A stretch of DNA of 52,156 bases from Pseudomonadota bacterium (GTDB lineage: Bacteria > Pseudomonadota > Alphaproteobacteria > Micropepsales > Micropepsaceae), in NCBI GenBank assembly GCA_021851325.1, contig JAJZDZ010000020.1, positions 1-52,156 on the forward strand. Reading direction: 5' to 3'. The notes below the pieces were generated by a model that saw only the letters and a program-made list of their open reading frames with translations, did not search any database and had not been told where the DNA came from. A program made the position numbers and the translations under genes. Below are positions 9,446 through 18,448 of this stretch, one piece after another. How positions within the stretch are numbered: the first letter of the stretch is position 1; the number at the start of each line of letters is the position of its first letter.

Positions 9446-9465
9446 GTCCTTGACGTGTCAAGGAC
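9446..9465. promoter_or_regulatory. 20-bp palindrome covering the gloB ribosome-binding site
   Basis: Arms GTCCTTGAC and GTCAAGGAC are perfect 9-bp inverted repeats around a 2-nt centre. The right arm contains AAGGA, the apparent Shine-Dalgarno of gloB (ATG at 9472). It could be a protein operator in the divergent gloB/methyltransferase promoter region, or a weak RNA hairpin hiding the ribosome site; the very short loop favours a DNA operator. Confidence 0.6.
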
Positions 9466-9471
9466 ATCCAG

Positions 9472-10227
9472 ATGCCGCTGAAAATCGAACTCGTTCCCTG
9501 CCTGACTGACAATTATGCCTATCTCATCGAGGAGACACAGACGGGACTTTGTGCGGTCGTCGATCCCTCCGAAGCTGAACCGGTACGCCGCCAGCTTGCC
9601 GGCCGCAAGCTCAGCTACATCCTCAATACCCATCACCACCCCGACCATGTTGGGGGCAATCTCGAACTGAAGGCCCAGTTCGGCGCTCAGGTGGTGGGAC
9701 CGGCCATGGATCGCGCCCGCATACCGGGTATCGATACCGGCGTCGACGAAGCCAGCGGCTGGCAGTTTGGTCCGGTCGCCGTGACCGTCCTCGAAATCCC
9801 CGCCCATACCCGCTCCCACATTGCCTTCGTGATGGAGGGGGCCGTCTTTACCGGCGACACGCTGTTTGCGATGGGGTGTGGCCGACTGTTTGAAGGCACG
9901 CCGCAGATGCTCTGGCAGGCAATGGAAAAGCTGATGCGTCTGCCGGATACGACGCGGATCTATTGCGGCCACGAATACACGCTGAACAACGGACGCTTCG
10001 CCTTGACGCTGGAGCCCGGCAATGCCGCGCTCAAGGCCCGCATGGCCGAGGTTGAGGAGCTGAGGGCCCGCAACGCGCCCACCATTCCCTCCACCATGGC
10101 GCTCGAAAAGGCCACCAATCCGTTTCTGCGCCCCACCTCGCGCGAACTCAGGCACAGTCTTGGGCTGGAACAGGCGAGCCTCATCGAGGTCATCGCCGAA
10201 ACCCGCCGGCGCAAGGACGCCTTCTGA
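9472..10227 (+). CDS. gloB: Hydroxyacylglutathione hydrolase (glyoxalase II)
   Basis: Hydrolyses S-D-lactoylglutathione to D-lactate and glutathione, the second step of methylglyoxal detoxification in the cytosol. At 251 residues it has standard length. The metallo-beta-lactamase fold carries the binuclear metal motif THHHPDH at residues 53-59, further ligands in IPAHTRSH and FTGDTLF, and the glyoxalase II substrate-binding end GHEYT and NPFLR. AAGGA is placed 7-11 nt before the ATG. It is convergent with the carbonic anhydrase gene, 6 nt apart. Upstream lies a 20-bp palindrome that may control it. Confidence 0.96.
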   Translation: MPLKIELVPCLTDNYAYLIEETQTGLCAVVDPSEAEPVRRQLAGRKLSYILNTHHHPDHVGGNLELKAQFGAQVVGPAMDRARIPGIDTGVDEASGWQFGPVAVTVLEIPAHTRSHIAFVMEGAVFTGDTLFAMGCGRLFEGTPQMLWQAMEKLMRLPDTTRIYCGHEYTLNNGRFALTLEPGNAALKARMAEVEELRARNAPTIPSTMALEKATNPFLRPTSRELRHSLGLEQASLIEVIAETRRRKDAF

Positions 10228-10233
10228 ACCCGG

Positions 10234-10839
10234 TTAGTGCACGGGCCGGAATAGACCCGTCTGCCTGTCCAGCCATTCGAGCTGGCCGTCGGCGATGCCA
10301 AAACGGGCGCCTTCAAGCCTGAGCAGGCCCTGGCCGACGCGCTCGGCGATGAACGGAAAGCTCATCAGCCGTTCGAGCGACAGGCGCACGCCTTCGCGCT
10401 CCACCTCGGTGTGGCGGTCGCCATCGGCATGCGCGCAGCGTGTCACCGCCGGTTCCAGAAGCGAGATCCATTCCGACAGAAACGGCATCGGCGCCGCCAC
10501 CTGCCGGTCGAGAGCAGCAGCGATGCCTCCGCATTTGGCATGCCCCATCACCACGATGGTGCGGACCTTCAGCTGCAGGACGGCAAAGGCGATGGCCGAC
10601 GAGGTACCATGATAGCCGCCGCCCTGTTCAAAGGGGGGGACGATGTTGGCGACATTGCGCAGGACAAAAAGCTCGCCCGGACGGGCGCTGAAGATCAGGG
10701 CCGGATCGGCGCGGCTGTCACAGCACGAAATGATGAGATATTCGGGGGACTGCCCCTTGGCGAGTTCGGCATAGAGCGCCCGCTCGCGCGGCCAACCCGT
10801 CCGGCGAAACTGGCGATAGCCCTCGATCAGCCGTTCCAT
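10234..10839 (-). CDS. Beta-class carbonic anhydrase
   Basis: Zinc enzyme interconverting CO2 and bicarbonate. The 201-residue protein shows CCDSR (zinc Cys39, Asp41/Arg43 dyad) and GHAKCGG (zinc His100 and Cys103), with RNVANIVPP between, the beta-class pattern. The frame stays open far upstream to 11121, but that stretch is Pro/Arg-rich noise overlapping the lipoprotein gene. The ATG at 10839 has GGAGGGCAG just before it and begins the usual MERLIEGYRQFR N-terminus. It is convergent with gloB. Bicarbonate could serve carbamoyl phosphate and fatty acid synthesis. Confidence 0.94.
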   Translation of the reverse strand: MERLIEGYRQFRRTGWPRERALYAELAKGQSPEYLIISCCDSRADPALIFSARPGELFVLRNVANIVPPFEQGGGYHGTSSAIAFAVLQLKVRTIVVMGHAKCGGIAAALDRQVAAPMPFLSEWISLLEPAVTRCAHADGDRHTEVEREGVRLSLERLMSFPFIAERVGQGLLRLEGARFGIADGQLEWLDRQTGLFRPVH

Positions 10840-10996
10840 TCTGCCCTCCGGCTTTGCGGGGCGGACGCTAATCAATTGCAGTCGCGTTGGCCAGCCTGTC
10901 GGCGGAGAGCCGGGCAGGCACTTCAGGCTCAGGGTTAATAGTCTGATATTATGGAGTTTTCCGCTCTGCGGACGGGACCAAGGGCGCATTCCCCCC

Positions 10997-11206
10997 TTAT
11001 TTGTGACGGCTGGAGCCGGAGCTACCCGAACCGGCAACGGTCTGTGTCGCACCCTTGACCACCGCGGCTCCTGTCTGGGCGGCGGTCCCCACCACGTCTG
11101 CGGTGGCCGAAACCGCAGCACCGGTTACATCAGCCGCAGCACCAACCACCGAACAGCCTGAAACCGACACCGCCAGCACGAGCAGTATCGCCGCCTGCCA
11201 CTTCAT
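10997..11206 (-). CDS. Small lipoprotein of unknown function
   Basis: 69 residues beginning with a lipoprotein signal: hydrophobic AAILLVLAVSV, then the lipobox VSGC with the lipidated cysteine at 18. The mature chain is low-complexity (Ala, Val, Thr, Gly; GAAADVTGAAVSATADVVGTAAQTG) with a Ser/Gly/Arg/His/Lys tail. The ATG at 11206 is chosen over longer forms because GGCAGGAGCG lies just upstream and because the signal peptide starts there. It probably sits in the outer membrane. Many alphaproteobacteria encode similar Ala/Val-rich small lipoproteins of unknown role. Confidence 0.72.
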   Translation of the reverse strand: MKWQAAILLVLAVSVSGCSVVGAAADVTGAAVSATADVVGTAAQTGAAVVKGATQTVAGSGSSGSSRHK

Positions 11207-11332
11207 GAACGCTCCTGCCCCTGACCGGCGGTGAACATAGCCGATCGTCCGCGCGGGCAAAATCGGTAAAACCGCTTGACGGCGGAAGACGGAGCCGCTG
11301 CGATGGGCCCTGTTTTTGGGGGGACATGATCC

Positions 11333-11755
11333 ATGACCGCAATCAGCTTTGGCGGCCTGTCGAGCGAACTGTCGATGCTTGGCGTAGCTATCGTGCTTGG
11401 CCTGGTCCATATCTTATTGGCCGCGCATTTTGTCACGGCAGAGCGTGGCATCGCCTGGAACATCGGGCCGCGCGATACCAGCGCGCCCCTGACCGGCAAG
11501 CTGGCCGGCCGGCTGCTGCGGGCGCAGGAGAATTTCAAGGAAACCTTTATTTTCTTCGCCGCCCTCGTGCTCGCATTGGCGCTGAGCGGTCGGCACTCCG
11601 CCCTCACCGTCGGCAGCTGCGAGCTTTATGTGGCGGCCCGCATTCTCTATCTGCCACTTTATGCGCTGGGCATCACGGGACTACGTACGCTGGTCTGGAT
11701 GGCCTCGCTTTTGGGCATCATCGGGCTGATCGCCGCGCTCTTCGGCGCCGGCTAA
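11333..11755 (+). CDS. MAPEG family membrane protein
   Basis: 140-residue integral membrane protein with four hydrophobic helices, in the size range of the MAPEG superfamily (membrane-associated eicosanoid/glutathione enzymes). The family signature is visible: RLLRAQENFKETFIFFAALVLAL (the conserved basic/Asn-Phe-Glu helix), then AARILYLPLYALGI. Bacterial members mostly have no assigned substrate; glutathione-linked activity is only inferred. The ATG at 11333 opens MTAISFGGLSSELSMLGV. Its TAA overlaps the stop codon of the convergent hemolysin III gene. Confidence 0.85.
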   Translation: MTAISFGGLSSELSMLGVAIVLGLVHILLAAHFVTAERGIAWNIGPRDTSAPLTGKLAGRLLRAQENFKETFIFFAALVLALALSGRHSALTVGSCELYVAARILYLPLYALGITGLRTLVWMASLLGIIGLIAALFGAG

Positions 11756-12390
11756 CGTACAAATTCGGCGGCAATCGCGGAAAACTGCAGCGCCGCTGCG
11801 GCGAGGACAAAGCCGTGCCAGATGGCCTTGTGATAGGGCAGTTGTTCGGCGAGATAGAACACGACGCCAAACGAATAAACCACGCCGCCTCCGATCAGAA
11901 GCCAGAAATCCAGCCGCGCCAGATGGGCGGAAAGCGGGCGAAGGACGGTTAGGATCATCCAGCCCATGGCGAGATAGAGGCCGACGCTGATCCGCTCCAG
12001 ACGCCGCGGTTCCAGGAGTTTCATGGCCACCCCGGCCGTGGCCAGGAGCCAGACGATGCTGAGGATGGTGTCGCCGGCGAGCGGTCCCAGGCGATTGACC
12101 GCAAAAGGGGTATAGGTGGCGGCAATCATCACGAAGATCGCCGCATGATCGAGCCGGCGCAGGACCGCCTTGGAGGGGCGGTGATGCGGCATCAGGTTGT
12201 AGGCGGCCGAGCAGATGGTCATCGCCAAAAGACCAAGACAATAGATCGTCACCGACAGCACCACCGGAACACCGGTGACATTGGCGAGCAGCCAGACACT
12301 GGCATTGATCGCAAAGAGCACGCCCAGGACATGAATGACCGCGTCGGCGCGATGCTCAATGGGCGAGTAGATGCGGGTGGGCTTCATCAC
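11752..12390 (-). CDS. Hemolysin III / PAQR family membrane protein
   Basis: 212-residue seven-helix membrane protein of the HlyIII/PAQR family. Conserved features: N-terminal SPIEHRADAVIHVLG, the SAAYNL.PHH segment with the metal-ligand type His, RRLDHAAIFVMIAATYTPF, and C-terminal YHKAIWHGFVLAAAALQF carrying the paired histidines. Despite the name, bacterial members are not established hemolysins; a metal-dependent hydrolase or lipid role is suspected from PAQR relatives. The start is GTG at 12390 directly followed by ATG at 12387, with GGAGCAGG upstream; either may be used. Its stop overlaps that of the MAPEG gene. Confidence 0.9.
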   Translation of the reverse strand: MMKPTRIYSPIEHRADAVIHVLGVLFAINASVWLLANVTGVPVVLSVTIYCLGLLAMTICSAAYNLMPHHRPSKAVLRRLDHAAIFVMIAATYTPFAVNRLGPLAGDTILSIVWLLATAGVAMKLLEPRRLERISVGLYLAMGWMILTVLRPLSAHLARLDFWLLIGGGVVYSFGVVFYLAEQLPYHKAIWHGFVLAAAALQFSAIAAEFVR

Positions 12391-12508
12391 CCTGCTCCAG
12401 AACCTGCCATCCTACCCCTCCAAGTCTAGCCGATCCTCTCTGTGAACACACCTTTTGCCGTACCGGATGATGATTGCGCCCTGAGAGATTGCATGGCTAG
12501 GTTGCCCA

Positions 12509-13126
12509 ATGTCCCGCTTTCGCCTCGAACCGCTCTTTGCCAGTCCGCTCTACCGTGCCCAACTTGGTGCCAGGGCGCTGAATGTGGCCCTTGAACATGC
12601 CTGCCTGTCGATTGCACGCGAAGATGTTGCCGGCCAGCGCTGGTGCCGGGAACATGGCTACAAGGGCTATACCTCGTATGCCTCTCTCGATGACCTGCCG
12701 CAGCGCGCCCCCGAATTCGCCGACCTCGCCAAAAGGCTTCAGCGCCACGCGCAGAGCTTCTGTACCGCGCTGGCCTATGACCTGGACGGACGGCGGCTGC
12801 GCCTCGATTCACTTTGGATCAACGTGCTGAAACCCGGCGGCCAACACATGGCGCACCTGCACCCGCACGCCATCATCTCGGGTACGTATTATGTGTGTGT
12901 GCCACCGGGAGCTGGCGCCATCCGCTTCGAGGATCCACGCCTTGCCATGTTCATGGCGGCGCCGCCACGCAAGGCCAACGCGCCCCTCGCCCGCAAAAGC
13001 TTTGTCACCATCACTCCGAAAGTGGGCACACTTCTGCTCTGGGAAAGCTTCTTGCGCCATGACGTACCGGTCAATGCCGGCACATCATCGCGCCTCTCGA
13101 TCAGCTTCAATTTTGCCGCACGCTGA
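12509..13126 (+). CDS. Putative 2OG-Fe(II) oxygenase (TIGR02466 type)
   Basis: 205-residue protein matching the TIGR02466 group of predicted 2-oxoglutarate/Fe(II) dioxygenases. The metal region is QHMAHLHPHAIISGTYYV (His118/His120 area), followed by IRFEDPR, a TPKVGTLLLWESFLRHDVPVN segment with the distal His184, and a downstream Arg (SSRLSISFNF) that would bind 2-oxoglutarate. Substrate is unknown. It is divergent from hemolysin III and convergent with rpoD, from which it is separated by a GC hairpin. Confidence 0.85.
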   Translation: MSRFRLEPLFASPLYRAQLGARALNVALEHACLSIAREDVAGQRWCREHGYKGYTSYASLDDLPQRAPEFADLAKRLQRHAQSFCTALAYDLDGRRLRLDSLWINVLKPGGQHMAHLHPHAIISGTYYVCVPPGAGAIRFEDPRLAMFMAAPPRKANAPLARKSFVTITPKVGTLLLWESFLRHDVPVNAGTSSRLSISFNFAAR

Positions 13127-13134
13127 GCGGCCGT

Positions 13135-13151
13135 CACGGCCACAGGCCGTG
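13135..13151. terminator. Hairpin between convergent oxygenase and rpoD genes
   Basis: Arms CACGGCC and GGCCGTG form a 7-bp stem with a 3-nt loop in the 55-nt space between two converging genes. It could end transcription in both directions, but there is no T-run on either side. Confidence 0.4.
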
Positions 13152-13181
13152 GCTGCGCGTGCTTCCTCCGGGCGAGGCCAA

Positions 13182-15785
13182 TCAGCTGTCGAGGAAGCTG
13201 CGCAGCTTGCGGCTGCGGCTCGGATGCTTGAGCTTGCGCAAGGCCTTGGCTTCGATCTGGCGAATGCGCTCACGGGTCACACTGAACTGCTGGCCCACTT
13301 CCTCCAGCGTATGATCGGTATTCATGCCGATACCAAAGCGCATGCGCAGCACACGCTCTTCGCGCGGCGTCAGCGTCGCCAGCACCCGGGTCGTGGTTTC
13401 GCGCAGATTGGCCTGGATCGCCGCGTCGATCGGCAGAACCGCATTCTTGTCCTCAATGAAATCGCCAAGATGGGAGTCTTCCTCGTCCCCGATCGGCGTC
13501 TCAAGACTGATGGGTTCCTTGGCGATCTTGAGGACCTTGCGCACCTTCTCCAAAGGCATGGCAAGACGCTCGGCCAGTTCTTCGGGGGTAGGTTCCCGAC
13601 CGATCTCATGGAGCATCTGACGCGAGGTGCGAACCAGCTTGTTGATGGTTTCGATCATATGCACCGGGATACGGATGGTGCGCGCCTGATCGGCGATCGA
13701 GCGCGTGATGGCCTGGCGGATCCACCAGGTGGCATAGGTGGAAAATTTGTAGCCCCGGCGGTACTCGAATTTGTCGACCGCCTTCATCAGTCCGATATTG
13801 CCTTCCTGGATGAGATCGAGGAATTGCAGTCCGCGATTGGTGTATTTCTTGGCGATCGAGATCACCAGACGCAGATTGGCCTCGATCATCTCCTTCTTGG
13901 CCTGACTGCTCTCGCGTTCGCCCTTCTGTACTGTCTGCACGATGCGACGGAAGTCGACGATCGACGTCCGCATCTCCTGTGCCAGCGTCTGGATCTCATC
14001 GCGCAGCTGGTGGAGACGCTCGCGCTCTTCGGCCACGAATTCCTTCCATCCGGCGGATGACAGCCGGCCGACGCGCCGCGCCCAGTTCGGATCGAGCTCG
14101 TTGCCAAAGTGCTGCTTCAGGAAGTCGGCACGATCCACCCCGTGGGCTTCGGCCAGGCGCAGCAGCCGCCCCTCGAGACTGACCAGGCGGCGGTTGATGC
14201 CGTACATCTGGTCAACCAGTGCCTCGATACGGTTGTTGTTGAGTTTGAGGCTCTTGACGAGATCCACCGTGTCGTTGCGCAGCTTCTTGAACCGGCGCTC
14301 CTGACTGGTCGAGAGTTCATCGTCGGCCAGCTGGGCTTCCACGCTCGCATCCTGCAGCTTGCCCAGTTTCTTATAAAGGTTGGCAATCTGATCGAGGGTC
14401 TCGAGCACCTGCGGCTTCAGTGCAGCTTCCATCGCAGAGAGCGGCAAGGTGCCCTCGTCATCCTCATCCGCTTCGGCATCGGCCGCAGCTGCGGCCTCGC
14501 CAGGATCTGCTGGCTCTTCGTTGCGCGGCATTCGCGGGACATCGGCCAGGCTCGGCGCCGGTACCACCGGTTTGGGCCGATCCTCACCACTGCCATCGTC
14601 GCTATCCATGCCGACCGTCGGGGCGGAGGGGGCCCCATCGGGGCCGGCGCCATACATCGCTTCCAGATCGATGATGTCACGCAGCAAAACCTTGCCTTCA
14701 TTGAGTTCATCGCGCCATACGGTCAGCGCCTCGAAGGTAAGCGGACTCTCGCACAAGGCGCCGATCATGAGCTCGCGGCCGGCCTCGATGCGTTTGGCAA
14801 TCGCAATCTCGCCTTCACGCGACAGCAGCTCGACAGAGCCCATTTCACGCAGATACATGCGCACCGGATCATCCGTGCGATCATACTGCTCGGAGGCGCC
14901 GTTCTTTTGGGTCAGCTCCCGGCCTTCGGCAACGGCAGGCAATTCGCTGTCGGTACCTTCCTCCTGCTCTTCGCTTTCGATGACGTTGATACCCATCTCG
15001 CTGAGCATCGACATGGTGTCTTCGATCTGTTCGGAAGACACCTTGTCAGAGGGCAGAACCTTGTTCAGCTCGTCATAGGTCACATAGCCGCGTGCCTTGG
15101 CCCGCTGGATCATCTTGCGCACGCCGACATCGGACATGTCGAGCAAGGGTGAATCAGCATCTTCGCGTGCCGGCGTACCTTCGCCATCCTTGGCGGCCGT
15201 CTTGGCCTTGGCCTCAGGCTTCACCTTTGCCTCGGGCTTGGCTGCCACCTCAGCCTTGGCTTTTGCTTCAGGCTTGGCCGCCACCTCGGGCTTGGCCTTT
15301 GTCTCGGGTTTAGCCTTTGTTTCGGGTTTAGCCGCTGCCTCTGCCTTGGCTTTTGCCTCAGGCTTGGCCTTTACTTCAGCCTTGCGCTCGGGCTCTGCCG
15401 GCTTGACGCCCAGCTTCGCTTCGGCAGTTTTGGCCGGCTTGGCGTTGTCTTTCTTAATCGTGGCGGTGTCGGCGGCAGGTTTTTTTTGCACGTGTTCTGT
15501 CTGTCTGATATCGGCGGGGCTGATGGGGTGTTCGGTCTTGCCGCCCTTCTTGGCGGCGGCGGGGGTCTTGGTCTGGGGCTTGGGGGCCGTTTTCTTGGCG
15601 GCAACTTTTGCGGTTGCGGCCTTGGCCCGGGCCGCAGCAGGCTTGGCCGCAGCCTTGTCCGGCTTGCTGACCGCCTTCTTGGCAGGCACAGCCTTTTTCG
15701 CGGCAGCTGGGCGGGCCGCAACCGTCTTCGCTTTCTTGGTCTTGGCAGCCGGCTTGGCTGTCTTGCTGGTTTTTTTCGTGACCAC
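13182..15785 (-). CDS. rpoD: RNA polymerase primary sigma factor RpoD with long basic N-terminal extension
   Basis: Housekeeping sigma-70 factor, 867 residues, longer than usual. Region 1.1 begins near Met217 ([20 protein letters not shown]). Regions 1.2 ([16 protein letters not shown]), the non-conserved region, 2 ([20 protein letters not shown], then [19 protein letters not shown]), 3 and 4 ([20 protein letters not shown]) follow and are intact. The first about 216 residues are Lys/Ala/Pro-rich: a histone H1-like KKAVPAKKA segment, then a KPEAKAK array. The ATG at 15785 is the only good start before region 1.1, and the extension keeps frame without stops, so it is probably translated. It is last in a yqeY-GNAT-dnaG-rpoD array, 124 nt after dnaG. 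Confidence 0.96.
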   Translation of the reverse strand: MVTKKTSKTAKPAAKTKKAKTVAARPAAAKKAVPAKKAVSKPDKAAAKPAAARAKAATAKVAAKKTAPKPQTKTPAAAKKGGKTEHPISPADIRQTEHVQKKPAADTATIKKDNAKPAKTAEAKLGVKPAEPERKAEVKAKPEAKAKAEAAAKPETKAKPETKAKPEVAAKPEAKAKAEVAAKPEAKVKPEAKAKTAAKDGEGTPAREDADSPLLDMSDVGVRKMIQRAKARGYVTYDELNKVLPSDKVSSEQIEDTMSMLSEMGINVIESEEQEEGTDSELPAVAEGRELTQKNGASEQYDRTDDPVRMYLREMGSVELLSREGEIAIAKRIEAGRELMIGALCESPLTFEALTVWRDELNEGKVLLRDIIDLEAMYGAGPDGAPSAPTVGMDSDDGSGEDRPKPVVPAPSLADVPRMPRNEEPADPGEAAAAADAEADEDDEGTLPLSAMEAALKPQVLETLDQIANLYKKLGKLQDASVEAQLADDELSTSQERRFKKLRNDTVDLVKSLKLNNNRIEALVDQMYGINRRLVSLEGRLLRLAEAHGVDRADFLKQHFGNELDPNWARRVGRLSSAGWKEFVAEERERLHQLRDEIQTLAQEMRTSIVDFRRIVQTVQKGERESSQAKKEMIEANLRLVISIAKKYTNRGLQFLDLIQEGNIGLMKAVDKFEYRRGYKFSTYATWWIRQAITRSIADQARTIRIPVHMIETINKLVRTSRQMLHEIGREPTPEELAERLAMPLEKVRKVLKIAKEPISLETPIGDEEDSHLGDFIEDKNAVLPIDAAIQANLRETTTRVLATLTPREERVLRMRFGIGMNTDHTLEEVGQQFSVTRERIRQIEAKALRKLKHPSRSRKLRSFLDS
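15190..15395 (-). repeat. Imperfect tandem array encoding [11 protein letters not shown] repeats in RpoD
   Basis: About 200 nt of degenerate short tandem units on the - strand encode about 68 residues of alternating KPE, AKA, KAE and VAA tokens (roughly residues 131-199). Such DNA is prone to slippage, so unit number may vary between strains. Confidence 0.75.
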
Positions 15786-15909
15786 CGCGCTATTCCGTTA
15801 CTCGCATCGCCATACAACCGGACCGGTCCGGGTCAGCTTGCCCGATGTGGGGTAGAGGATCCGCACTATCAATCCCCTGTTGGTCGCCCGATGCAAGCCT
15901 GCGACCGCT

Positions 15910-17784
15910 TCATGGGTCCTGTCGCTGGGCCGCCTGTACCAGACGCTGCAGATCGCGCCAATTCTCTTCGCTTGGCTCACGGTTGAACCGATCCAACGCC
16001 TTGGCCCGCTCCGCTCCGAGATCGGCCAGAAGGCGAAGCTGGGCAACTGCGGCCAGCCAACGCGTCTCGATCTCCACGACATCGGCGGTTCCCCCTTGCC
16101 GCGCCGACACGCCGTCCGGCACCTGTTCTGCCGCACCAGCTGCCTTCGCCCGCCGCGCAGCCAGACGCTGCACCAATTCGGCCAAACCCGAGCGTTCCAA
16201 GTGGTGTTGCAACCCCGGATTTTCAAGCCTGATCCCGGAGGCGGCGAGGTTTAGAAGTTCATGACGCAATCTGTCAAGCTGGGCCTCGCTCAGGGGCAGT
16301 GTGGCCACGAGTTCGGCATGGGCCAGAACCAGGCTCGGGGCCTCAGCGAGCAACGCCATGACCTCCGTTTCCTTGACAAGGCGGGCTGCACCAGCACGGG
16401 CCATGGCGCTGTTCTTGACTGCGGCCGAGAGCGTATCACGCTTGTAGGCGGGCAGGGGCGCTCCCCGCCACGCTGGGCGCCCCGCGCCAGGCACGGGAAC
16501 CCGCCGGGCCGGCGCAGGAGAAAAGGTTTCGGCGAGCTTCTGGCGAAAGGCGCGGCGATAATGGTCAGCAATGCTGCGATCGCCCATCCGCGCGACCAGG
16601 TCCATGAGAGCCTTTTCCAGCCCGGCGCGGCGTTCTGGCGTTGTAAAGTCCTTGTCTTCGGTCAGCTCGCGCCACAGCACCTCGATCAGGGGGGCCGCCT
16701 GTTCGAGCCGCTGGCGCATGGCCGATGGCCCGGAGGTTGCGATCAGACTGTCCGGATCTTCTCCTGCGGGCAGAAAGGCAAAACGCAATGACATCCCCGG
16801 CTTCAGGTGGGGCAGGGCCAGATGGGCGGCGCGACTGGCTGCCCGGCGTCCGGCCTCGTCCCCGTCAAAGGCAAGGACCGGTTCAGCGGCAAGGCGCCAG
16901 ATTAGCGCCAGCTGGTCCTCGGTCAGCGCGGTTCCCAGGGGCGCCACGGCATGGGCAAAGCCGGCGCGCTCCAGCGCGATCACATCCATATAGCCTTCTG
17001 CAAGGATGATGGTGCCGGCCTTAAGAGCGGCAGGGCGAGCTGCCGCAAGATTGTAAAGGTGCTGCCCTTTGGAAAAGAGCACCGTGTCCCCCGTATTGAG
17101 GTATTTGGGCTTTGTCGCAGGATCGAGGGCGCGGGCGCCAAAGCCGATGACCCGGCCCCGACCGTCCGTGATCGGAAACATCAGCCGGTGGAAAAAGAAG
17201 TCGCGGGCGGGCCGGTCGGCCTCGGCCGGCCGAGCAAGGCCGGCAGCAACGAGATCATCAAGTGGGATCCCAAGCCCGCGCAGATGGGCGATCAGGCCGG
17301 TGCGGGACTGCGGTGAATAGCCCAGGCGGAAGCGCCCGGCCGTTGCCTTGTCCACGCCACGCTGCGCGAGATAGGCCCGTGCCACACTGCCCTGGGGCGT
17401 TGTGAGCGCGTGCTCGAAATAGCTGGCGGCGGCCTCAACCACATCATAAAGCGATTTTTTCTTCTCTTCGCGGGCTTCGTCCTCACCTGACCATTTGGGC
17501 AGCTCGATACCAGCCGTCTCGGCCAGCCGCGAAACCGCTTCCGGAAAACTCAGTCCCTCGCTCTCCATCAGCCAGCGAAAGGCATCACCGCCTGCCCCGC
17601 AGCCAAAACATTTGTAACTGCGCCGCTCGTTGTCCACCTTGAAGGAAGGCGATTTTTCCGCATGAAAGGGGCAGCAGCCCCACATCACCCTGCCCTTGCG
17701 GACCAGCTTGACGCGCCGGCTCACCAGCTGGACGAGATCCGTCCGCTGCAGGATTTCTTCGAGGAGGCCCTGACCGTAGCGCAT
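15910..17784 (-). CDS. dnaG: DNA primase
   Basis: Synthesises RNA primers at the replication fork. The 624-residue protein has the N-terminal CHC2 zinc ribbon (CPFHAEKSP ... YKCFGCGAGGD), the RNA polymerase core and the TOPRIM fold with ILAEGYMDVIALERAG (catalytic Glu) and AFDGDEAGRRAA (DxD metal site), then a DnaB-interacting C-terminal domain that looks divergent, as is usual. The ATG at 17784 begins the standard short helix before the zinc ribbon. It is followed by rpoD, forming the classical macromolecular-synthesis pair, here with yqeY and a GNAT gene upstream. Confidence 0.97.
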   Translation of the reverse strand: MRYGQGLLEEILQRTDLVQLVSRRVKLVRKGRVMWGCCPFHAEKSPSFKVDNERRSYKCFGCGAGGDAFRWLMESEGLSFPEAVSRLAETAGIELPKWSGEDEAREEKKKSLYDVVEAAASYFEHALTTPQGSVARAYLAQRGVDKATAGRFRLGYSPQSRTGLIAHLRGLGIPLDDLVAAGLARPAEADRPARDFFFHRLMFPITDGRGRVIGFGARALDPATKPKYLNTGDTVLFSKGQHLYNLAAARPAALKAGTIILAEGYMDVIALERAGFAHAVAPLGTALTEDQLALIWRLAAEPVLAFDGDEAGRRAASRAAHLALPHLKPGMSLRFAFLPAGEDPDSLIATSGPSAMRQRLEQAAPLIEVLWRELTEDKDFTTPERRAGLEKALMDLVARMGDRSIADHYRRAFRQKLAETFSPAPARRVPVPGAGRPAWRGAPLPAYKRDTLSAAVKNSAMARAGAARLVKETEVMALLAEAPSLVLAHAELVATLPLSEAQLDRLRHELLNLAASGIRLENPGLQHHLERSGLAELVQRLAARRAKAAGAAEQVPDGVSARQGGTADVVEIETRWLAAVAQLRLLADLGAERAKALDRFNREPSEENWRDLQRLVQAAQRQDP

Positions 17785-17907
17785 GACCGCACTCTAGGGG
17801 TTTTGAACGTCTCCGTCTCAGGGCGAATCGGCATTCAGCTGTGTATCGCGCAGGAGGGCGCGCATAAACCAGCTTGAGCCACCTTGAAGCCGGCGGCGAT
17901 TCGCCTC

Positions 17908-18447
17908 TTAAAGGGCCCCGAGCGGGCGCATCAGATAGACGCCAACCTCCTCGCCCTGGCCGCTTCCCTCATAGAGCGCCAAATCAAGCCCGGCAAAGTC
18001 AAAGCCGTGGGCACGATACCAAGCGATGGCGGGGGCGTTCAGGTTGGAGGTTTCAAGCCACACCGAGACCGCGGCCTTGGCCCGCGCCTGTTCCAATATG
18101 CGCAGCAGAAGGGCCGTTCCCATCCCACTGCGCCGGCATTCGGGTGCGACATAGAGATGCCAGAGCACATAACGCCGGTTCCAGAACTGATAGCCACCTG
18201 CGGCGAAGCCACAGATCCGCCCCTCCTGCTCTGCCACATAGCCATCCTGCCAGTCCCGGACGTCCCGGTTCAGGTCATAAACGCCGAACGCCTTGGTAAA
18301 GCGTGGCCGGTCCACGAGCTCGAGCCGAAAGCTCTCGCCCTCATGTTTCACCCGCCAGTACTTGGCACTGGCAAAGCTGGTGTCGATGGCCGCAATCGCA
18401 GGGGCATCCTGCGGCAGATGCGCCGGACGGATTACATAATGGGACAC
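17908..18447 (-). CDS. GNAT family N-acetyltransferase
   Basis: 179-residue acetyltransferase; substrate unknown. The acetyl-CoA signature is clear: WHLYVAPECRRSGMGTALLLRILEQAR (beta4 plus the R/QxxGxG/A-type loop), then VWLETSNLNAPAIAWYRAHGFDFAGLDLALY. The frame runs open to 18513, but a GTG at 18447 lies 1 nt after the yqeY stop and begins VSHYVIRPAHLPQD, a natural GNAT N-terminus, so I use it. The tight spacing implies coupling with yqeY. The WLETSNLNAPA motif recalls streptothricin-acetyltransferase-like proteins, but a resistance role cannot be inferred. Confidence 0.82.
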   Translation of the reverse strand: MSHYVIRPAHLPQDAPAIAAIDTSFASAKYWRVKHEGESFRLELVDRPRFTKAFGVYDLNRDVRDWQDGYVAEQEGRICGFAAGGYQFWNRRYVLWHLYVAPECRRSGMGTALLLRILEQARAKAAVSVWLETSNLNAPAIAWYRAHGFDFAGLDLALYEGSGQGEEVGVYLMRPLGAL

Positions 18448-18448
18448 G

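Noticed and set aside
10840..11121. N-terminal extension of the carbonic anhydrase frame
   Set aside because: It overlaps the lipoprotein gene and encodes low-quality Pro/Arg sequence; a strong ribosome site marks the internal ATG at 10839.
13135..13151. Hairpin as a proven bidirectional terminator
   Set aside because: The stem is good, but neither strand has a T-run, so I list it only as a low-confidence candidate.
15190..15395. Tandem repeats in rpoD considered as a CRISPR array
   Set aside because: Units are short, imperfect, in frame and encode KPEAKAK tokens; there are no uniform spacers.
12891..15855. Several long + strand frames across rpoD
   Set aside because: They are antisense to a complete sigma-70 gene; their Arg/Gln/Leu/His-rich composition reflects complementary codons of RpoD.
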